Assembly: GCF_048006345.1 (NCBI RefSeq)
Contig: NZ_CP180351.1
Span: 3,844,001 to 3,908,000, forward strand
Reading direction: 5' to 3'
Source of the DNA: Marivita sp030148515
Lineage (GTDB): Bacteria > Pseudomonadota > Alphaproteobacteria > Rhodobacterales > Rhodobacteraceae
Length of the DNA: 64,000 nucleotides
Position 1 is the stretch's first letter, and each line of letters begins with the position of its first letter. Below, piece by piece: positions 57,585-64,000 of this stretch. Below the pieces are notes generated by a model that saw only the letters and a list, made by a program, of their open reading frames with translations, had not been told where the DNA came from and made no database searches. The translations under genes were made by a program, and so were the position numbers.

Positions 57585-59042
57585 ATGCGGTTTTTGCGCC
57601 GTAGCCTGACAGGGCTTTTTCTACTTTCGCTGACGCTTGGACTTCTGGCTTACGCCGGGGTGCAGGTGCGCGATGCCGTGCAGGAACGGATGGCGCAGGA
57701 ACCGCGCAGCTTCCCGCAGAGGGAACGTGTGTTCGCCGTAAACGTCGTTGCGGCGGAGTTTGAGACCGTCACTCCGATCCTTACCGCGTTTGGCCAGATC
57801 GAAAGCGTCCGCACGCTGGAGTTGCGGGCAGCGGCCGGAGGGCGTGTTCTGGAAATCGCGCCCGAATTTGTCGAAGGCGGCACCGTGACCGAAGGCCAGA
57901 TGCTTGTCCGGATCGACCCGACAGATGCCGAGGCGGTTCTGCAGCGGGTTCAAAGCGATATCCTTGATGCCGAAGCCGAACAGCGCGAGGCGGAGCGCGC
58001 CATCGTCCTTGCCCGCGACGAACTGGTCGCCGCCGAGGAACAGGCCACGCTGCGCGAACGCGCATACCAGCGGCAGGTCGATTTGCAGGATCGCGGCGTC
58101 GGCACGGCTGCGGCAGTCGAAGTGGCGGAACTTGCCGCAGCACAGGCACGGCAGGCGGTTCTGTCCCGCAGGCAGGCGGTGGCACAGGCCGAAGCCCGGA
58201 TTGATCAAGCCACCACGCGCCTGTCCCGTGCAGTGATTGCCGAGGCCGAAGCCCAGCGTCGTCTGGATGACACGCTCATCACAGCCGATTTCTCAGGCAC
58301 GTTGGCGGATGTGTCCGTGGTGCAGGGGCGTCTGGTGTCGTCCAACGAACAATTGGCCCGCCTGATCGACGCCGATGCGCTTGAAGTGGCGTTCCGGGTC
58401 TCGACGCAGCAATTCGCGCGGTTGCTGGATGAAAATGGCACCTTGGCCAAGACCGGCGTGACCGTTGTGCTGGACGTGTTCGGCACCAACCTGACCGCGA
58501 CCGGCACGCTCAGCCGCGCTGGCGCCGCTGTCGGCGATGGCCAGACCGGGCGGCAATTGTTTGCCACGCTGGACAGCGCGCCGGGGTTCCGTCCGGGCGA
58601 TTTCGTAACCGTGCAGATCGCCGAACCGCCACTTGAAAACGTCGCGCGTCTCCCGGCATCGGCACTGAATGCTGCGAACGAAGTGCTTGTGATCGCGGAT
58701 GAAGACCGTCTTGAAGTGGTTGAAGTCAACCTGCTGCGCCGACAGGGCGATGACGTTCTGGTCCGCGCACGCGGCTTGCAGGGGCGCGAGGTCGTGGCCG
58801 AACGCACGCCGCTGCTGGGCGCAGGCATCAAGGTGCGCCCATTGCGTGACGCCGGACAGGCGGCACCCGAAGAGCCTGAAATGGTTGAACTCACCGAAGA
58901 GCGCCGCGCCCGTCTGACGGCCTTTGTGCAGTCCAACACCCGGATGCCCGAAGAGGCACGGCAGCGCATTCTGCAACAGCTGTCGCAGGGCACCGTGCCC
59001 GCGCAGGTCGTTGAACGCATCGAATCCCGGATGGGGGGCTAA
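57585..59042 (+). CDS. RND efflux periplasmic adaptor (membrane fusion protein)
   Basis: This 485-residue HlyD-family adaptor has an N-terminal membrane anchor (SLTGLFLLSLTLGLLAYAGV). A lipoyl half (LRAAAGGRVLEIAPEFVEGG) is followed by a long alpha-helical hairpin (residues about 115-215, rich in AEAEQREAERA-type repeats), the second lipoyl half (LDDTLITADFSGTLADVSVVQGRLV) and the beta-barrel. A C-terminal extension of about 45 residues (EERRARLTAFVQSNTRMPEE) is unusual for AcrA. GAGGA lies nine bases before the ATG at 57585. The pump gene follows after three bases. Confidence 0.9.
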   Translation: MRFLRRSLTGLFLLSLTLGLLAYAGVQVRDAVQERMAQEPRSFPQRERVFAVNVVAAEFETVTPILTAFGQIESVRTLELRAAAGGRVLEIAPEFVEGGTVTEGQMLVRIDPTDAEAVLQRVQSDILDAEAEQREAERAIVLARDELVAAEEQATLRERAYQRQVDLQDRGVGTAAAVEVAELAAAQARQAVLSRRQAVAQAEARIDQATTRLSRAVIAEAEAQRRLDDTLITADFSGTLADVSVVQGRLVSSNEQLARLIDADALEVAFRVSTQQFARLLDENGTLAKTGVTVVLDVFGTNLTATGTLSRAGAAVGDGQTGRQLFATLDSAPGFRPGDFVTVQIAEPPLENVARLPASALNAANEVLVIADEDRLEVVEVNLLRRQGDDVLVRARGLQGREVVAERTPLLGAGIKVRPLRDAGQAAPEEPEMVELTEERRARLTAFVQSNTRMPEEARQRILQQLSQGTVPAQVVERIESRMGG

Positions 59043-59045
59043 GCC

Positions 59046-62000
59046 ATGGTGCGCACTCTGTCGGGCAAGGCCGGGGGCATCCTCAGCTATTTCGTGCGCC
59101 ACCGAACCGTGGCGAACCTGCTGCTGATCCTTCTGCTTGCTGCGGGGGCGTTTTCGATCCCCAACATGCGGGCGCAGTTCTTTCCCGATGTGGTCGTCGA
59201 TGATGTCGATGTCTCGGTCGTCTGGGACGGGGCCGGGGCGGAAGACGTGGATCGTGGCATTGTGCAGGTGCTTGAACCCGCGATCCTGTCGGTCGAAGGG
59301 GTGGAAAGCTCTGAGGCGACATCCCGCGAAGGGCGTGCCAGCATCCGGCTCGAATTCGAACCCGGCTGGGACATGTCCCGCGCCGCTGACGACGTGCAAA
59401 AGGCGGTGGATGCGGTCTCGACCCTGCCCGCCGACGCCGAAGACCCGGTGGTTCAGCGCGGCACGTGGCGCGACCGGGTGACCGATATCGTCATCACCGG
59501 CCCTGTCGGTGTGGATCAACTCGCGCGGTTTTCCGATGAACTCAGCGCCCGGCTTTTTGCCGAAGGGGTCACGCGCACCACCATCCGGGGGCTTTCGGCC
59601 CCCCGCACCGTGATCGAGGTGCCCTCGGCCAATCTCATCGCCTTCGACATCTCCATGCGCGAGATCGCGGATGCCATCGCGCAAGAGGTCGATGCCGACC
59701 CGGCCGGTGACATCGGCAACGCCAACACCCGTGTCCGCACCGGCGTCGAAAAGCGCAGCGCGGAACAGATCGCCAATATCGCTCTGCGCTCCAACCCCGA
59801 TGGATCGAACCTGACGGTGGGCGATGTCGGCACGATCATCATCGAAGGGATCGACCGGGAACGCAGCTATTTCGTGGGCGAGAACCCTGCGATTTCCATC
59901 CGCGTCGACCGCAGCGATCAGGGCGATGCCATCGCCATCCAGCGCAAGGTCGAAGAGGTCGCAGCCGAGTTCGAAGCATCACTTCCCGATGGCGTGACCG
60001 TCGACCTGATCCGCACGCGGGCCGAGGCGATCACCGGACGTCTGGACATCCTGCTCGACAACGGTCTGACGGGTCTCTTGCTGGTGGTTCTGCTGCTTTT
60101 CCTGTTCCTGAACGCGCGAACGGCGTTCTGGGTAGCGGCTGGTATTCCCGCATCGATGATGGCGGCGATTGCGCTTATGTATGTGTCCGGGATCACGATC
60201 AACATGATCTCGCTCTTTGCGCTGATCATCACCTTGGGCATCGTTGTGGATGATGCCATAGTTGTGGGTGAACACGCGGACCACCTTGCGCGGTCCGGTC
60301 TTCCTCCGGTCGAGGCGGCGGAACGCGCAGCGCACCGTATGGCGCTTCCGGTCTTTGCCGCGACCCTGACCACGATCATCGCGTTCTTTGGCCTTGTCGC
60401 CATCGGAGGCCGGTTCGGTGACCTGATCGCCGACATCCCCTTCACCGTGATCGCAGTGCTGGCGGCATCGCTTGTGGAATGCTTCCTGATCCTGCCGAAC
60501 CACATGGCCCATGCCATCGCCCACAGCGCCAAGGAACATTGGTACGATATTCCGTCGCGCGTGGTGAACCGGGGGTTCCGCTGGATGCGCGAAACCCTGT
60601 TCCGCCCGTTCATGGCGCTGGTCATCAAGGCGAGGTACGCGGTGCTGGCCGGTGCGGTGGTGCTTCTGGCATCACAGGCCGCATTGTTTATCCGGGGCGA
60701 TGTGCAATGGCGGTTCTTCAATTCGCCAGAGCAAAGCTCTGTCACCGGCAACTTCGCCATGGCCCCCGGTGCCACCCGCGAAGACACGTTCGAGATGATG
60801 CGCATCTTCCAGAAATCGGTCGAGGATGTCGCGAAAAGCTTTGAAGAGCGCCACGGCGTCAACCCCATTGACTACGTGATCGCCGAGGTGGGCGGCAATG
60901 CCGGGCGCGGGATTGCCGGGGCCGACACCAAGGATGCCGACCAGCTGGGCGGGATCTCCATCGAACTGATCGACCCCGATCTGCGCCCGTTCTCGAGTTC
61001 AGGCTTTTGTCAGCGAATTGCAGGACAGCGTACCGCGTCATCCGATGGTCGAAACCATCAGCTTCCGCAGCTGGGGCAGCGGCCCGGAAAGCGATGCGCT
61101 CGATGTGCAATTCTACGGGGCGACCGCTGACACGCTCAAAGCCGCGTCCGAAGACCTGAAGAACGCGCTGCTGCAATATCCCGAGGTCTCGGCGGTCGAA
61201 GACAATCTGGCCTATGACAAGGAAGAACTGATCCTTGAACTGACGCCACAAGGGCAGGCGCTGGGCTTTACCATCGACGGTCTGGGCAGCGTCTTGCGCG
61301 CCCGTCTGGGCGGGATCGAAGCCGCGACCTATCCCGACGGCCCCCGCAGCGCCGAGATCCGTGTCGAACTGCCTGCAGGTGAACTGACGGCGGATTTCCT
61401 TGAACGCACCCAGATGCGCACGCCCGAAGGGGCCTATGTGCAGCTTGCCGATATCGTCAGCGTCGAACGTCGCACCGGGTTCTCAACGGTTCGTCGCGAG
61501 AACGGTATTCGTCTGATCTCCGTCACCGGCGACATCTCGGAAGACGACCCGGCCCGCGCCAATGACATCATGCTGGCGCTGGAAACCGAGATCCTGCCCA
61601 CCATCGCCAGCGAACGTCAGGTGGAATACCGCCTGTCGGGCCTCAGCGAACAGGAAGGGGATTTCCTCAACGATGCGCGCACTGGCCTGATTTTGGCGTT
61701 GCTCGCCATCTATCTTGTTCTGTCCTGGGTCTTTGCCAGCTGGACCAGACCATTGGTGGTCATGTCGGTGATCCCGTTCGGGCTCGTTGGAACGATTTAT
61801 GGCCATGCGGCGTGGGACGTTCCACTCAGCATGTTCACGGTGGTCGGTCTTTTGGGAATGACCGGGATCATCATCAACGATTCCATCGTTCTGGTGACGA
61901 CAATCGATGAAAAGGCGCAGGATCGGGGGCTGATTCCGTCGATTGTCGACGGTGCGGCAGACCGTTTGCGCCCGGTGTTCCTGACCACGGCGACCACGGT

Positions 62001-62451
62001 TCTCGGCCTAGTGCCGCTGCTCTACGAACAATCCAGCCAGGCGCAATTCCTGAAACCGACGGTGATCACGCTGGTCTACGGGCTTGGTTTCGGGATGTTC
62101 CTCGTGCTGCTGATCGTCCCGTCGCTGATTGCAATTCAGAGCGATCTTGGACGCCTGACCCAGACAGCGCGTCGCGGGTTGCGGTTCCGGCGTGGGGGGA
62201 TTCGTGCCGCCCTGTCGCTGGCATCGGCGATGATCGTTGCTTGGCTTGCGGCGACCATGGGGGCATTTGCTGTCACGGGCACCTTGCCTCAGGCTCTTCA
62301 GAACGCGTTGGCCGACACTCCGCTTGCGGGGGATATCACGCTGATGACCAGCCTCGGGTTGTTTGTGGCCGGAGCTGCGGTGATCTGCCTTGCGCTTTAT
62401 CTCGTCTCGGGACTGGCGCTGGCGGTGTTCCGGCTGCGACGTCCGGCCTGA
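59046..62451 (+). pseudogene. RND efflux pump inner-membrane subunit, frameshifted at about 61002
   Basis: This AcrB-type proton-driven pump is split by one extra base. The first frame is good to DPDLRPFSSS near 61000, and the second frame carries on from AFVSELQDSVPRHPM to the end at 62451. Deleting one G of the GG at 61002-61003 restores a continuous 1134-residue protein, a normal RND length. RND features on both sides are intact: FFPDVVVDDVDVSVVWDGAGAEDV near the start, LGIVVDDAIVVGEHADHLAR in the fourth helix and GIIINDSIVLVTTIDEKAQDRG in the tenth. With the adaptor encoded upstream it would form an exporter; the outer-membrane channel gene is not here. It may be a real mutation or a sequencing error. 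Confidence 0.88.
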
Positions 62452-62454
62452 CGG

Positions 62455-63273
62455 TCAGGACGAACAGCCCAGAATATCGACAGCGCGGGACTCGCCGATC
62501 ACGGTGAAGCGAAGTTCCGACCGTTCCAGCGCAAAGCTGCGGCCTTCGACATGCACCAGCCGGGTGCTGGCATGAAGGATCGCACCGTCGCGGCGGCTGT
62601 CCGGTTCGGCGACCCAGACATGGGGATTGCCCGCTTCGACCACCACATATTCCGTGCCGCCTGCGGATGGCATGTCTATCCGGGCATGCAGGATCAGGGC
62701 ACCATCGGCCCCGGCTTCGATGGCGCAGGTCACACCGCGCACACCGGCCTCGCGTGCTGAATAGGGACGGTCGGTCAGTGCCGCCGCGATCATCGGGTCC
62801 GGACGGGTGACATCGGGCGGCAGGGCCGCGTTGAACGACAGGTTCGCCGGGATGCAGATATCCTTGCAGATGCCGATCTGCATCTCGCCGGACAATTGCA
62901 TGTCCGCGCCGCCGGTCTGCGCTGTCAGATGCAGCGGGATCACCAGTTCGGACTTGTAACCGACTGACCGCATGCCCTGTTCAAAAAACACAACCGGCGT
63001 CGGCCAGTTGGTCGAGACCGCCTGAATGTTGCGCGATCCGGTCCAGTCGAATTGTGGAGGAATGCCAACATCGCCGGGCGCGCGCCAATAAGTCTTCCAC
63101 CCCGGTTCCAGAACGATGTGCAAGGCGGCCATATGGGTGCCATCGGCCATCCGCCAGCCGGGGCGCAGTTCGACCTGCGACAGCCCGGTGGTGTCAGACG
63201 CGGATGCACCCGTCGGCGCAGCGGTCGCCAGCGCCAGAGACAGTGCAGAGATCAGGGTTCGGAGATAGGTCAT
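62455..63273 (-). CDS. periplasmic DsbD N-domain-like (disulfide corrector) protein
   Basis: This 272-residue protein has a Sec signal peptide (LRTLISALSLALATAAPTGASA) and the DsbD alpha-type immunoglobulin-like domain: WKTYWRAPGDVGIPPQFDW and GEMQIGICKDICIPANLSF, with a CX3C pair as in this family. It lacks the DsbD membrane and thioredoxin domains, so electrons would have to come from another protein such as a CcdA-like partner. It converges on the RND pump gene with a 3-bp gap and is divergent from yqgE. Confidence 0.82.
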   Translation of the reverse strand: MTYLRTLISALSLALATAAPTGASASDTTGLSQVELRPGWRMADGTHMAALHIVLEPGWKTYWRAPGDVGIPPQFDWTGSRNIQAVSTNWPTPVVFFEQGMRSVGYKSELVIPLHLTAQTGGADMQLSGEMQIGICKDICIPANLSFNAALPPDVTRPDPMIAAALTDRPYSAREAGVRGVTCAIEAGADGALILHARIDMPSAGGTEYVVVEAGNPHVWVAEPDSRRDGAILHASTRLVHVEGRSFALERSELRFTVIGESRAVDILGCSS

Positions 63274-63389
63274 TCCTTAGCAGATGGCGGTTTTCCGCCG
63301 CGATGAAAAGTCACAAAGGGGCGATCCGTCGTGTGCGCCACGTGTCTGTGCTCTTGCAACCCCATGCGTCGCTCTCCATGTTCTGAATT

Positions 63390-63965
63390 GTGAGCCAGAA
63401 AACACCGATAACAGACCTGACAGGACAGTTGCTGATCGCGATGCCGGGTATGCCCGATCCGCGTTTCTCGCATAGTCTGATTTACCTGTGCGCGCATTCT
63501 TCGGATGGCGCCATGGGGCTGATCGTGAACAAGCCCTCAGTCGAGATGAGCTTCGAGACGCTGATCGACCAGTTGCCGATCGAGAATACGGGGAACCTGT
63601 CGGACATTCGGGTGCATTTCGGCGGACCGGTCGAGGTGGGCCGGGGATTTGTGCTGCATTCGCCCGATTTCCAGTCCGACATGACCACCCTGCAGGTCGA
63701 CGATGCTTTCGCCATGACTGCGACCCTTGATGTGCTGGAAAGCATTGCGCTGGGCACCGGACCGGAAAAAAGTTTGATCGTCCTCGGTTATTCCGGCTGG
63801 GGGCCAGGGCAGCTTGAACGGGAAATTGCAGAGAATGGCTGGCTTGTCTGCGAGGCGCGCAGCGATCTGGTCTTTGACACATCTGACAGCGACAAATGGG
63901 AGGCGGCTTTGGGCAGTCTTGGCATTTCGCCTTTGGCGCTGTCGTCCGAGGGGGGACGCGCCTGA
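63390..63965 (+). CDS. YqgE/AlgH family protein (UPF0301)
   Basis: This 191-residue protein has the family start LTGQLLIAMPGMPDPRFSHSLIYLCAHSSDGAMGLIVNKP and the later VHFGGPVEVGRGFVLHS and LGYSGWGPGQLEREI. The function is not established; AlgH was first named for a link to alginate regulation in Pseudomonas. The start is GTG at 63390, the only position that gives a normal N-terminus. The window ends 35 bases after its stop. Confidence 0.92.
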   Translation: MSQKTPITDLTGQLLIAMPGMPDPRFSHSLIYLCAHSSDGAMGLIVNKPSVEMSFETLIDQLPIENTGNLSDIRVHFGGPVEVGRGFVLHSPDFQSDMTTLQVDDAFAMTATLDVLESIALGTGPEKSLIVLGYSGWGPGQLEREIAENGWLVCEARSDLVFDTSDSDKWEAALGSLGISPLALSSEGGRA

Positions 63966-64000
63966 GGGGCGCGCTGCCTCTTGCCCCAAGGTATTTCGAA

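Noticed and set aside
1..64000. CRISPR arrays, insertion sequences, prophage, integron or tRNA-linked island
   Set aside because: No regularly spaced repeats, transposase or integrase frames, att-like repeats or tRNA genes were seen; the gene content is core-like throughout.

Overview
The window looks like a chromosomal segment of an alphaproteobacterium of the Rhodobacterales (Roseobacter group). This rests on high-GC coding, gene families typical of that group (an ALDH16-type two-domain aldehyde dehydrogenase, a rhizobial-type asparaginase, an IalB-family protein, a serC-serA unit with a structured leader) and short dispersed hairpin repeats. The assignment is inference from gene content; no rRNA or tRNA gene was seen. 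Most of the window is ordinary core metabolism with short intergenic gaps, and there is no prophage, integrase, transposase or CRISPR array.

Layout. 1-7.4 kb: an XRE-like regulator facing an unknown GNAT-like gene; a Tat-exported intradiol-dioxygenase-like protein followed by a ferric-reductase-like membrane cytochrome; galM; a copA-cueR copper efflux operon with a MerR-type promoter. 7.6-11 kb: rlmN, an ArsP-like permease with its ArsR regulator, an IalB-like periplasmic protein. 11.1-16.2 kb: asparaginase and the serine pathway (serB divergent from serC-serA). 16.2-22.7 kb: a PPP-type phosphatase, cytochrome bd oxidase (cydAB), a universal stress protein with a Na+/alanine symporter, smpB. 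22.7-31 kb: sulfurtransferase plus aminotransferase, an ABM/NIPSNAP gene pair divergent from a frameshifted arsR-type gene, a C-terminally short dnaE2, a phosphopantetheinyl transferase and a putative glycosyltransferase. 31-36.6 kb: deoC, a small membrane protein and ALDH16; rsfS-rlmH; uppP. 36.8-43.7 kb: gltD, two GFA-type zinc proteins and gltB in one tight unit. 43.8-52.2 kb: a fatty-acid-hydroxylase/acyltransferase-3 fusion, mtgA, a glutathione transferase, queG, a hydantoinase A-like protein, msrB-msrA. 52.2-64 kb: pyrB, two small membrane-associated unknowns, a pyrC homologue lacking metal ligands, and plsY in one operon; a uracil-DNA glycosylase with moaB; an RND efflux pair whose pump gene is frameshifted; a DsbD N-domain protein; yqgE.

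Points that deserve attention: the hydroxylase-acyltransferase fusion at 43.8 kb; the Tat protein plus membrane haem protein pair at 1.7-2.9 kb, which is laid out like MsrPQ but with a different periplasmic partner; the apparently catalytically dead dihydroorotase in the pyr operon; DnaE2 without its C-terminal OB region; two single-G frameshifts; and three kinds of short repeat: a stop-codon-proximal 21-24-mer, double-hairpin elements, and the serC leader.
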